Shown here: positions 1-8,894 of the stretch, piece after piece | Layout of the letters: every line of letters begins with the position of its first letter | Numbering within the stretch: position 1 is the stretch's first letter | Source of the DNA: Tribonema minus | Lineage: Eukaryota > Sar > Xanthophyceae > Tribonematales > Tribonemataceae | DNA length: 64,000 nt | NCBI GenBank assembly: GCA_017506865.1 | Contig: JAFCMP010000025.1 | Span: 1-64,000 of the forward strand | Direction of reading: 5' to 3' | Program-made: the position numbers and the translations under genes | The notes under the pieces: generated by a model | The model's input: the letters and a program-made list of their open reading frames with translations, nothing else | What the model was told of the DNA's origin: nothing | The model's database searches: none

Positions 1-1447
1 GGTTCTGATTTTCATCCGTATCCCCCACTAGCTGAACGCCCAGCTGCTGCAGCAGTTGCCGCTCGTGGTCTGTCACCACATGCCCCCTGCCAGGCAGCGC
101 GCGTGACTTGGTGAGGTTTAGCTCCAGCCCCACCTCCGCAAAGTGTTGTTTGAGCTGCGCCACCGCCTGTATGTCATCCTGAGTCAGCGTGCAAGCGCCT
201 GTTCGGACGTTGGCATCGTCCATGTAGGCGCCCATCCGCCTCCGCGCGCGCTGCGCAGCCGCCGCCTCATTGAACCGTTTCAAGCACTGAGCAATGGCGC
301 CGCAGAAGAGCATCGGTGCCGCGGGGTCCCCCTGCTTAAACCCGCGCTGAGACATGATGATGCGCGTGGAGCCGTCAACGTGCTGGAACAGCAGGCGTGG
401 CCGAGTGCGAACGTATGTGCCGATGAAGTAGTCGAGGAAGTCCGGCAGCTGTGCTGCTACCCATTCCGCTGCCGCCAGGACGAACACCATGTTGAAGGCA
501 TTCTTGAGGTCCAGCATGAACTGCCAGTGACCGAGCTCATACGCGAGTTTGCCGGCCATGGCCGCTTTCTCCGCTCCTGCTGAGACGGCTACCCCATACT
601 GCCCGTCTGGCTCAAGGAGCTCCGCCAGGAAGTCTTTGCGGTCTGCCACGTACACCGAAGTGCATAGTCGCTGCAGCACCTCGCCGCAAACGATGGGCCG
701 CTGCTTAGCTGTACCATCTTCCTGTTGTTCTGCAAGTGGCGTCAGGCGCCCCGCGCCATGCAACTGCCAGAAGGCATCCGGCAGCCGCGCAGCCTCCCGC
801 ATAACGGTCTGAAGCCACCGTGTGAGGACAGCAGCAAACTCATGCCGTCCCCAGCTTGTTTGTAGCGCATCCTGCAGGTGGCTGTAGCGCAGCCCCGATG
901 GGCCTGCTCCACTGTAAGGGCTTGCTCGCTGGATGAGCTTGGCAACCGTCTCTGGCTCAATTCCCTCCCCCTGTAACAGGCTGAGTTCTGCTGGCATGTC
1001 GGCTGCTTTCGCCACAAGCTGATCAACCATGCCGGATAGCTCATGGAGTTGTTCCCCTGGCGCAGCGGGGGGGTGTTTGGACTGCATGGCGGCAAAGCAG
1101 TCATCATCAGGTATCGCCACCGTTTTGGGCTGAAGGAAACGCGCTGCCTGCTGTAGCCCCCCCCGTGTGCCCATGCACTGTAGGACGTAGGCGTTGATCG
1201 CTGCCTCCGTTTGCTGGCGCGCGCGCCAGCGCCGGTGCGCACGCGCGTGTGCGAGGAGCGCTGGCACCAACCGGTCAAGCTCACCGCGTGCCAACATTCT
1301 GATTCTGTCGGAGCGAGTGATGCCAGGTGCGCCATCGGTGGAGGTGATGAGTGATGGCATGAGGTGGTGTAGAATCGTGGATCTTTGCAGTCGCTGCACC
1401 CGCCCTGCAGAATCTGGCTTCCGCGCCGCATTGACGAACATCGTCAT
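1..1447 (-). CDS. ORF2 of the left retroelement: reverse transcriptase (partial)
   Basis: Open minus-strand frame without a stop to the window edge; the first ATG in frame is at 1447, but the frame stays open and protein-like up to about 1640. Reverse transcriptase motifs in order: PSGLRYSHL, GRLTPLA and RPIVCGE (fingers), LDLKNAFNM around 470-500 (motif A with the first catalytic Asp), GFKQGDPAAPMLF around 320-350 (motif B), and YMDDANV around 215-230 (motif C, the two catalytic Asp). All core residues are intact, so this part is not visibly decayed. Any endonuclease lies outside the window. The overlap with ORF1 implies frameshifting, or ORF2 initiation at the internal ATG. Confidence 0.75.
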   Translation of the reverse strand, partial: MTMFVNAARKPDSAGRVQRLQRSTILHHLMPSLITSTDGAPGITRSDRIRMLARGELDRLVPALLAHARAHRRWRARQQTEAAINAYVLQCMGTRGGLQQAARFLQPKTVAIPDDDCFAAMQSKHPPAAPGEQLHELSGMVDQLVAKAADMPAELSLLQGEGIEPETVAKLIQRASPYSGAGPSGLRYSHLQDALQTSWGRHEFAAVLTRWLQTVMREAARLPDAFWQLHGAGRLTPLAEQQEDGTAKQRPIVCGEVLQRLCTSVYVADRKDFLAELLEPDGQYGVAVSAGAEKAAMAGKLAYELGHWQFMLDLKNAFNMVFVLAAAEWVAAQLPDFLDYFIGTYVRTRPRLLFQHVDGSTRIIMSQRGFKQGDPAAPMLFCGAIAQCLKRFNEAAAAQRARRRMGAYMDDANVRTGACTLTQDDIQAVAQLKQHFAEVGLELNLTKSRALPGRGHVVTDHERQLLQQLGVQLVGDTDENQN

Positions 1448-2928
1448 TGTGTGTGCCAACAGATGTGTTGCTGCGTTCTCCAGTGCAGCTCCCACATAGC
1501 GACGATTGCGTGGTCTAGCAAGGCTTCTAGTTGTCGCGAACTGCAGCTTGCACAGCTCATCGAGGCTGATGCTGTCAAGCACTGCTGCGACTGCGGGGGT
1601 TGAGATGGTCCACGTGAAAAGCCCACCTGCCCCACCTGCTGCGCCTGCAGGGCCTGGCGCTGCCGCTGCTGTCGCCGCACCTGCCGCTCTGGGGCCCCCT
1701 CCGCCGCCGCCGCGGCCGCCACGACCACAGCCTCGTCCGCCGCTGTCGCTGCTGCGACCGCTGCCACGGCCACCGCGGCCGTTTTGAGTTCGCGCGCCAC
1801 TGCCGCTGTTGCTAGCACCGCCGCTGCGGCTGCTGGCATCACTGCTGCGGCCGTTGCCAGCGCCGCTGTCCTTAGTACCGGCTGCACTGCCGCCGCCGGC
1901 ACCGCTGCTGCTGCCGCCTCCGGTTCTGCTGCCGCTAGTCGCTCTGCTACTGCTGATGTCTGCATCATTGCTGCCGCTGCGAACGCGTCCTCCATTGCCA
2001 CGTCCGCGCCCTCCACTGCGACCCCGACCCCCTCGTGTAGCACTGCTGCCCCGCGTTCCGGCCTCTTTGAGCTGCCGGAGGAGCTGCTGCCACCAGCCTG
2101 AGCAGCAGGTGCCTGCTGCGCGTGCGCTGGTCCCTTTGCGTAGGGGTTGCCGATGGGTGTGCACGCCGGTTGCTGCTGTGGCAGCGACGTGGTAGCTGTT
2201 GCCGTCGATGCATCAGGTGCTAGCGGTGCTGCTGATGCTGTTGTTGACAATGTTGCCGCCACTGCAGTGGGTGAAGTGATAGGCCTGCATTTGCGGCAGT
2301 GCTTGCCCGCGCTGGCATCGCTGCTGTCCACTCTGGATGTCTTGTTGGCATGAAACAGGTTTTTGCACAAGGCACACTCGGTGTAGATGGTTTGCAAGTG
2401 CGACGTGCTGAGGTCGGAGCGCTCCAGGAACGTTGTTGCTGTCCCACTGTGGTGTTTGCGCTGGTGCTTCGCCGCGATGTGGGCGTTTAACCTCTGCTGT
2501 AACGAGAGCAGCGACATGCCCTTCTTCACCACGAGGTCGCATAAGTTGCACTTGTACTCCGGGTCCGCACTGCCTCCACCTCCAGCTTCGTCGTCTAGCA
2601 TCAGACGTTGCTGTTCCAGACTGTTATGACCTGTTCTAGAGCGCTTGACTGCACTTTGCCCGCCCGTGTGCTCCCCTTCGCCTGTTTGATCGGAAATTGA
2701 CCAACCGTCATTCTGTACCCTCTTGCGTTTGTGCGCTGCGCGTCCGTCTCCAGTTGCTCTGCTGCTGCCACTCGTGCCATCGTCCTGTTGACAAGCGCCA
2801 TTGCCATCTGCAGCACTGGTGCTAATATCCTGCGCTTGTGCGCACGCTAGATCGGATTCCTTGCATTTCTGCGCTGATTCAGAGTTGGCAATACGGGCCT
2901 CCCGCCGCCGCCATGATATTCTTTTCAT
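1444..2928 (-). CDS. ORF1 of the left retroelement: zinc-finger, Ala/Gln-rich protein
   Basis: 494-codon ORF starting at the first ATG. The N-terminal ~110 residues are basic and Ser-rich with a nuclear-localisation-like KRKR run. A zinc-finger region follows: CNLCD with two His pairs about 20 residues later (AAKHQRKHH), then CALCKNLF and HCRKC. The C-terminal half is Ala/Gln/Val-rich low complexity. By analogy to LINE ORF1 proteins it would bind the element RNA or DNA; this is inference. The reverse transcriptase frame is -1 relative to this ORF and overlaps its end. From about 1640 leftwards the -1 frame looks more like normal protein than the last ~50 codons of this ORF do, so the true protein probably changes frame in the low-complexity tract. 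Confidence 0.6.
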   Translation of the reverse strand: MKRISWRRREARIANSESAQKCKESDLACAQAQDISTSAADGNGACQQDDGTSGSSRATGDGRAAHKRKRVQNDGWSISDQTGEGEHTGGQSAVKRSRTGHNSLEQQRLMLDDEAGGGGSADPEYKCNLCDLVVKKGMSLLSLQQRLNAHIAAKHQRKHHSGTATTFLERSDLSTSHLQTIYTECALCKNLFHANKTSRVDSSDASAGKHCRKCRPITSPTAVAATLSTTASAAPLAPDASTATATTSLPQQQPACTPIGNPYAKGPAHAQQAPAAQAGGSSSSGSSKRPERGAAVLHEGVGVAVEGADVAMEDAFAAAAMMQTSAVAERLAAAEPEAAAAAVPAAAVQPVLRTAALATAAAVMPAAAAAVLATAAVARELKTAAVAVAAVAAATAADEAVVVAAAAAAEGAPERQVRRQQRQRQALQAQQVGQVGFSRGPSQPPQSQQCLTASASMSCASCSSRQLEALLDHAIVAMWELHWRTQQHICWHTQ

Positions 2929-3972
2929 GATCTCTGCTACGCCATGGTGCTACATGCTACAGCTACATACCTATCCGCATCTCGTGGAGGCCTACTAGTA
3001 TATTATACCGTACCTGTGTGGTAACTACCGTACCTGTACGTACTTTTTATTAATTCTCGCTCAGGGCGCGAAAAAGCCCAGATGATTGGCATCTAGCTGT
3101 AAGGAATCTACATGTCGTATGACAGTCTGAAAGTGTCGCAACGACACGTACTTTTTATTGATTGTACGTACCTGTACGGCATGAGCTACAGTACGTACAA
3201 GTAGCGAGAATGAATAAAAAGCACCGAGGAGGTACAGTAGGCGACACACCTACAACATGGCATTTCCACAGCCACAAGTGGAATATAATAAAAGTACAGT
3301 AGGTTGCATCAACAGTGATGTTGTTGACAAAGATACCAAATGCGTCACCAAGACAATGATGCACGCGCACATCTGCTCACATCAAGGGGCGGCATGCTAC
3401 TCCGTCTGCCAGTAAGGGCAATCCCCATGCTTGTGCTGTGCTGCGCCAGCACACAGTCTGCAATGCTCAGTGACATGACCAGCTATATGTACCGTATGTG
3501 CATGTCGCCTGGGATAGTATGACAGTGCTCAAAAGCTTGCTAACAGCAGCACACAGTGCTTCAAGTTCTGATGGCACCCCCCAGGTAATGGCGACGTGCA
3601 GAGCTCAGGTGGGAATCGCTGAAATACTGTCACGTGCAAAGTCATGCTTGAAGTACATGTTGAAGTATAGGGTGCCCAAACAAGCATAGCTCGATTGACA
3701 TCACGATCATTTCAATTTGGCTGACGAGATGGCATGTCACCAGCGCCAAAGGTCAAGTTGAGATGCCACTGGCTAGTCGCAATGCACGTTGACTCACATT
3801 GTCAATTGCAACTAAAGCAGAGGCATGAGACACCAATGCTGCGCAGAGCAATCAGATACGGCAGAACAGCATCATGATAACACAAGTGGTGGAGTGCTCC
3901 GCTTAATAATGATCAACGGTCTGTATGCATATTCAATCAAAAGTGGGACCAGTGTGAGCACCGCTCAACAGC
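2929..3972. other. Intergenic, contains one TIR-bounded repeat
   Basis: No gene-like reading frame. It holds the repeat at 3036-3222 described separately. The rest is AT-richer than the genes and shows nothing I can name. Confidence 0.5.
3036..3222. repeat. Short TIR-bounded element (MITE-like), copy 1 of a dispersed repeat
   Basis: The 19-bp segment at 3043-3061 (CTTTTTATTAATTCTCGCT) recurs inverted at 3203-3221 with one mismatch, giving terminal inverted repeats around ~180 bp. The internal core AGGGCGCGAAAAAGCCCAG followed by ATG-TTGGCATC recurs at about 20,910-20,950 (opposite strand), 57,845-57,905 and 62,380-62,440. No coding capacity. It is most simply a non-autonomous DNA transposon family; no clear flanking target duplication was found. 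Confidence 0.5.
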
Positions 3973-5437
3973 CTATTCATAACAGTACCTGCGGCCGTTG
4001 ACTGTGACCTTGAAACTGCCGGCAAGGTCTAGCTCCTGACTGAAACCACGGCCCAGGCGCAATGTCTGCAGCGTCTGCGGCAAATCTGTCGCGATGCTGC
4101 ACCCGTTGAGCTCCAGCTGTGTCAGCGTGGGAGGCAGAGGCCGGTCAATGCATGGCTCTGGTGCATCATCCGGCTCGGACTCCCCGACTGCCCAGTCCAC
4201 GAGACGCTCTAAATGCGCGGGCCAGCGGGCTGGCAGCGGCGGCGCGGGCTGGGCAGGGTGCCAGTACAGCGCAAGCGAGCGCACGCTGTCGGGGAGGTTG
4301 CTGACGTGGTGCGTGCAGTAATCTAGTACGAGCGTCTCGAGCGTGTCTGGCAGGAGGGGCAGTGGGTATATGTAGCGCTGCAACATGAGCACCCGCAAGC
4401 GCGGAGGCAACTCATACAGCTGCTGAAACCCCCACAATTGTAAATTGCGAAGGCTCGCTGGCAGGGAGCCCGCACCAACATGAACTTCGCCGCCACTCTC
4501 CACTATGAAGGACTCCAAGAGGGTGGGCAGCGGCTGCTCAAATACAATGACATCAGTGGTAGCATCGACAATTAGGTGACGCAGGCTCTGCGGCAGCTTG
4601 CTGAATGCCCAAACGACATCACGAGAAAAACCTGCTGTCACACTCAGCGAGGCTACCCCTTCGGGCAGCGAAGGAATAGTCAGGACGTCCTCAATAGAAC
4701 CTGAGAAAGAGCAGAACGCTACGTCCACTTGCGCTACTGCAGGCGACAGCAGTGGCACCAGGTCTGCCCACCACAGAGTCCAGTTTAAGAGGCCAAAATA
4801 CTCAAGGTGTGGATGGGGCAGGCCCCATAGCGCTTGAACGCATGCACGAACGTGGATATACTCTTCCGAATCAAGCTGGGACATACCACACAAACGTAGG
4901 TATCGTAAAGTCGGCAGCATGGCCTCAACGATCTGTGCTGTCTCTTGGAGGAAGTGCTGCACCGCATCATCATTGTCAATGTCGGTGAGCAGAGGGTGAG
5001 GTATATTCTCCTCGCCAATTGTATCCCTGGATGCACACAGGGACAGCGCTAGCGGGCCCAGGGCGCTGCGCCCAGCTCACCCCTGAAGCCGTTCAGCTCC
5101 AGCCGCTCCAGGGAGGCAGCTCCAGCCGCTCCAGGGAGGGAGGCAGACTCAGGGGACGCTGTTGCATGCTCGTGAAGTCGCCGTCCAGCGTCAAGCGTTG
5201 TACGTTCCTCCTGCTGGTGTCCTCCAATAGGCGATGTAGGGTGGCGGCATTGATGCTGTCGGCCACTAGGTGGACCTTGATAATAGGTGCGACAGTGTCG
5301 TGCAGAAGTCTGCTGAGGCTCCAGCACTTCTTTGGCAGCAGCCTGCGCCCCGCCATGCTAGTGAACACCATCATCACGATCTCCTGCTGGCTCAAAGAGC
5401 CCGCGGGTGCGGGAACTCGGATGCGCTCCTCCTCCAT
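3973..5437 (-). pseudogene. Leucine-rich-repeat protein, paralogue A, frameshifted
   Basis: Tandem paralogue of the gene at 6376-7820. The N-terminal frame (5437 to 5093, starting MEEERIRV) carries an F-box-like helix region (QQEIVMMVFTSMAGRRLLPK) and the first LRR (LPPSLERLEL). The C-terminal frame, open from about 5027 down to 3973, carries repeats of the LPDTLETLVL / LPDSVRSLAL type and ends GRRYCYE. Two lesions separate the halves. A 23-bp direct duplication around 5085-5130 (CCTCCCTGGAGCGG... twice) shifts the frame and ends the first ORF. Near 5050-5065 a second shift is needed to recover the frame of paralogue B. A very short intron (donor-like GGGGTGAGC, acceptor-like ATCCAG) could hide the second lesion but not the first. 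If functional it would be a protein-binding LRR, perhaps an F-box adaptor; this is inference. Confidence 0.6.
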
Positions 5438-6375
5438 GGCAGCTTTATTCCTGCACAAAAATCATGGAACGCAGGACGATGAGGTGATGATGTGGGGCGG
5501 CCGCACGACGCAATCGAAATTGTGATACTCGCAAGCGTTGCATGCGTCTTCATCGTGAAACTCACCTTCGCACGTCGAGCTGGATGCACACTTTTTTTCT
5601 CCCACCTCAAAAAGCCCAAACTTCAAGTCTTTCTTGAAGTTCGTCCCGCGGAGCCCCTCATTCATGTGTCTATGCTCTAAGCTAAATTATAAATGCTGTC
5701 ATGATGCACGCCTAAATATGCAGCGCTGACGGTTTGCACCATGCGCGCCACATACACACATACATGCATATGTACCAGTGCACTGTTTAAAAAAACCTGG
5801 CAAGGTGTCAAAAGATAATGAACCATGATTGATGCCTTCGAAATACAGGCTGTAAAACGGTTTCCTGAGTTTGCATAAATAACGTGTCCTTCTTCCGCCG
5901 CTTGTCACCAATGATCGCATACATGCTGCGCCAAGCAGTAAGTGAGTTACCTAGACATGGCTATGTACATGTCAGACCGCATTTTGCTGCGTGTGCATGC
6001 GGCGAAAAGCTTGCAAGTGTTAATGGCGTGCAGAAGCGTGGACTTACTATCATGGCCCTGTACATGCCTCAAGATTGTGATCCTTCGCCAGGAATGTCTG
6101 GCGTGCTCACAGCATCAACGCCATAGCTTGGGGGCAGAGGCTGGATGAGCAAGGCGACACGCATCAAATGTCTTGACAACACATTGGACATGACATGATG
6201 CTCAATGCCGCACATGATGGCAATCACCATTTAGTGCAAGTGCAATAGAGCAGCGAAACAAAAGCTTGGTTGAAGCAGCAATCGTGTTAAAGTGAAGCTT
6301 CTTGTAAATATATCCCATTGTCAACACGACCAAGCTTGCGAGAGCACTACACTTTACTCAGTCTGATCGACCACC
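5438..6375. other. Spacer between the two LRR paralogues
   Basis: No supported gene. Short ORFs here do not resemble known families and show no splice-consistent continuation. Confidence 0.4.
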
Positions 6376-7820
6376 CTAGTTGTAATGGGATTTAAAGTGG
6401 TTGACTGTGACCGTGCCTGTGAAGTTCCTCAAGTCCAGCACCTGCCTGACCGCGGAGCCCAAATTCAACTCCCGCAGCGTCTGCGGCAGCGCTGCGCGGA
6501 TCCGCACCCGTTGGCCTCCAACTGTCGCAGCGCAGGCGGCAGCTGCGCAATGACAGGCAGCGGCCCTGCGGCGCCCCCCCCCACGTTCGTCCAATACACG
6601 AGACGCTCCAGCTGCTCGGACAGGGGGGCGGGCAGCGGCGGCACGGGCTGACCGTGCCGCCAATACAGGGACAGCGAGCGCACGCTGTCAGGAACGGCGA
6701 CGGCGTGATGCGTGCAGTTGTCTAGGACTATCGCCTCCAGCGTATCGGGCAGCGGCGGCAGCGGGTGCTCGTAACTGCGCAGCTTTAGCGTGCGCAGGCT
6801 CGCCGGCACCTCTTCGAGCGGCTGGGAGTGGGGTCCCCCCAGCTCCAGGGCGCGCAGGCCAGCCGGCAGCGTGTGCCCGCTGACATTGACGACCGTCTCA
6901 AACGTCAGCACCTGGTACGACTCCAGGAGGGCTGGCAGCGGCTGCTCTATGGTGACGCCAGCCGCCAGCATCTCGATGTGCACGTGGCGCAGGCTCTCTG
7001 GGAGCCTTTGGAATGCCAGCTGGTCACCGACGCAGAAGCAGTTGGACAGCACCAGGGACTGTAGCGCTTCTGGCAAGGACGGAACCGTGGATGCGGTCGA
7101 ACTCGTGTCTGGGGTGAACATGCAGTGCTCGATGTCTAGATGTGACACTGCTGCTGGTGATAGCAGCAGGACAAGGTCCTCCCAGTTCATTTCCCAGGTA
7201 TGAAGGCTGACACGCTCCAGGTGCGAGCGGGGCAGCTGGCTCAGTGCTTGCAAGCAGGCTTGAATAGGGATGAAGTCATCAGGCCACAATCCGCGTAGAT
7301 GCAAGACCTGCAGAGTGGGCAGTGCGGCCCCAATGATATCTGTCATCTCTACGAGGAACTGTTGTACGGCATCGCCGTCTTCTAGGTGCGAAAGCAGAGG
7401 GTGGGCTATGAAATCGTCCGAGTCCTCGCGGAACGCACAAATACGCAGCTCTCGAAGGCTCAATGGCGGTGAGCCTAACTTACCCCTGAAGCCGTTTAGC
7501 TCCAGTCGCATCAATGAACGAGGCAGGCTCAGCGGACGCTCCTGAGTGGCGAGGAAATCGCCGTCCAGCGTCAGATCCACGATCAACCGCCTCCTCCTGT
7601 CTTCCAAGAGGCTGTGGACGATCTCGGAGGGGACGGTGTCGGCGGAGAGGCGGACCTTGACGGTAGGCATGGCTGACGCGTAGCTGGCTCTGTTGAGGCT
7701 CCAGCATTCCTTTGGCAGCAGCCTGCTCCAGGCCATGCAGCCGAACACCATCCTGATTGTCGTTTGAAGGTCTGCAGGGCCTGCGGGCTGCGGAGGTGCT
7801 GAAGGTCCTTCGTGGTCCAT
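6376..7820 (-). CDS. Leucine-rich-repeat protein, paralogue B (C-terminal frameshift)
   Basis: Single-exon ORF of 451 codons from ATG at 7820 (MDHEGPSAPP) to 6465, with the same layout as paralogue A: F-box-like start (TIRMVFGCMAWSRLLPKECW), then LRRs with the LPxxLRxLxL pattern to the end. Compared with A, the natural C-terminus lies in another frame: after LEANGC near 6505, a one-base loss throws the frame, and the other frame continues ALPQTLRELNLGSAV and ends at 6376, matching A's LPQTLQTLRLGRGF. So about 40 residues are replaced by a short Arg/Cys tail. It could still make a slightly shortened protein. Role unknown; LRR and F-box-like features suggest protein binding, possibly substrate choice for a ubiquitin ligase. 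Confidence 0.6.
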
Positions 7821-7996
7821 GGCTGCTGTCGAAAGGAATTCGGTGGCTGGCTAGAGGATAGGCGGTGGTACGTGACTGACCACGCGCAGTTGAAGTTTTG
7901 CATTTGAAGTTTTTTGACTCGGAGCTTCGCTTCGAGTTAGCGTTTTCGAGTTATTGATCATGATACATCTGTGCAGATGCAACGGAAAATGGGCAA

Positions 7997-8640
7997 CTCT
8001 CAACGCGCATGCATCACACTGCTGAGCATTGCATGCGGAGCACGACCCTTGGGGGAAAGTGGAACTCAACGTTGAGCACTGGCCCGCAGTGTGTGCACAG
8101 GCAAAGTTAAGATTGATGTTGTCAGGCCAAGCCACACTTTTCGTTGCTATTTAACCACGCTACTGCACCTGTGTGTGGTGTGCAAAAATGGACTGTGTGC
8201 CCCCTTAAGAGTGACTGTGCAGGCAACGACGCATCGCGCAACGGTACGTATGGACTTGTATTTATAAAGGCCCAAGGGAGGCCGGGTTGCCTATGCAATC
8301 GAAAAGCTTGCGTCAACGCAACGGTACCTCCCCCCCCCCTGTCCCCCTTGACTATTTCCTGTGCCCCGCAAAAGCTAACACACAGTTTCATGTGATCAGA
8401 TCCATAGGGACACCAATTCCTGCCTGTGCCTTTTTCGCACAGAGATTTGCCAGCACAACCCCCCGCGAAGTCCATTGAGCCGGTGGCGGCGGCGCGCGAA
8501 CACTGCTGCCTTTGCCACAGACCCAGACGTGGCGTTTCCCTGCCTACACGACGCTGCCGCCACCATCAACACGCCGGGCAGATACTGAAATGACGCGCCG
8601 CGGAAGTTGGTGACGCTCCCCCGCTACAACTTACTGACGT
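7997..8640. repeat. ~600-bp dispersed repeat, copy 1 (interrupted)
   Basis: Direct match to 12,878-13,470. Both start CTCTCAACGCGCATGCATCAC and share GTTGCTATTTAACCAC, GTGCCCCCTTAAGAGTGAC and a final block reading GCCTTTGCCACAGACCCAG. Divergence is moderate with many small indels. Copy 1 carries an extra 69-bp LINE 3' fragment plus its duplicated target. No protein is encoded. The start at TC and lack of terminal inverted repeats would fit a Helitron remnant, but I see no 3' hairpin-CTRR end, so the class is open. Confidence 0.65.
8248..8316 (-). mobile_element. 5'-truncated LINE fragment (3' UTR only) with target-site duplication
   Basis: These 69 bp match the 3' end of the intact LINE at 31,737-31,805 almost perfectly. 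They are flanked by an 11-bp direct repeat, CGCAACGGTAC, at 8237-8247 and 8317-8327. The paralogous repeat copy at 13,106-13,118 reads GCGTAACGGTACC without the insert, a near-perfect empty site. This is a textbook target-primed, severely 5'-truncated insertion. Confidence 0.85.
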
Positions 8641-8894
8641 TAAGGGTCGTGGTGGCCGGTAAGCATAGGTGCATGTAGACACACAAGATTCACTGCAGTG
8701 GTGCACTGTGATGGTGCTGCGTCACAGTGACCCCGACATCAGTGACGTGAACGTGCGATGATCGAACTGGCTCCTCCGCGGATACGGAGCGAAACTGGCT
8801 CGCTGGAGCACGAGAGCGAGCGTGTCAAGTCACAAAAGTACGGTAGCGCAAAAGCCTGGAGCACACCAGATCGTCAACACAACAGTAGCCTGCG

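Larger units (their letters stand above)
1..2928 (-). mobile_element. Partial LINE-like (non-LTR) retroelement, 3' part beyond the window edge
   Basis: Minus-strand element made of a zinc-finger ORF1 and a reverse transcriptase ORF2 that runs off position 1. The order and spacing of zinc fingers in ORF1 (a CxxC...H...H finger, then CxxCxxLF and CxxC) match the N-terminal part of the intact element at 31.7-41.5 kb, so both belong to the same broad group. The reverse transcriptase is quite diverged from that element, so they are different families. I see no 5' boundary or target-site duplication; the right end near 2928 is only where ORF1 begins. Confidence 0.75.

Noticed and set aside
1444..2213. 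Long plus-strand ORFs opposite the LINE ORF1 (1506-1787, 1784-2101, 1809-2195)
   Set aside because: They are Ala/Pro/Leu shadows of the GC-rich minus-strand coding repeat, with no family features.
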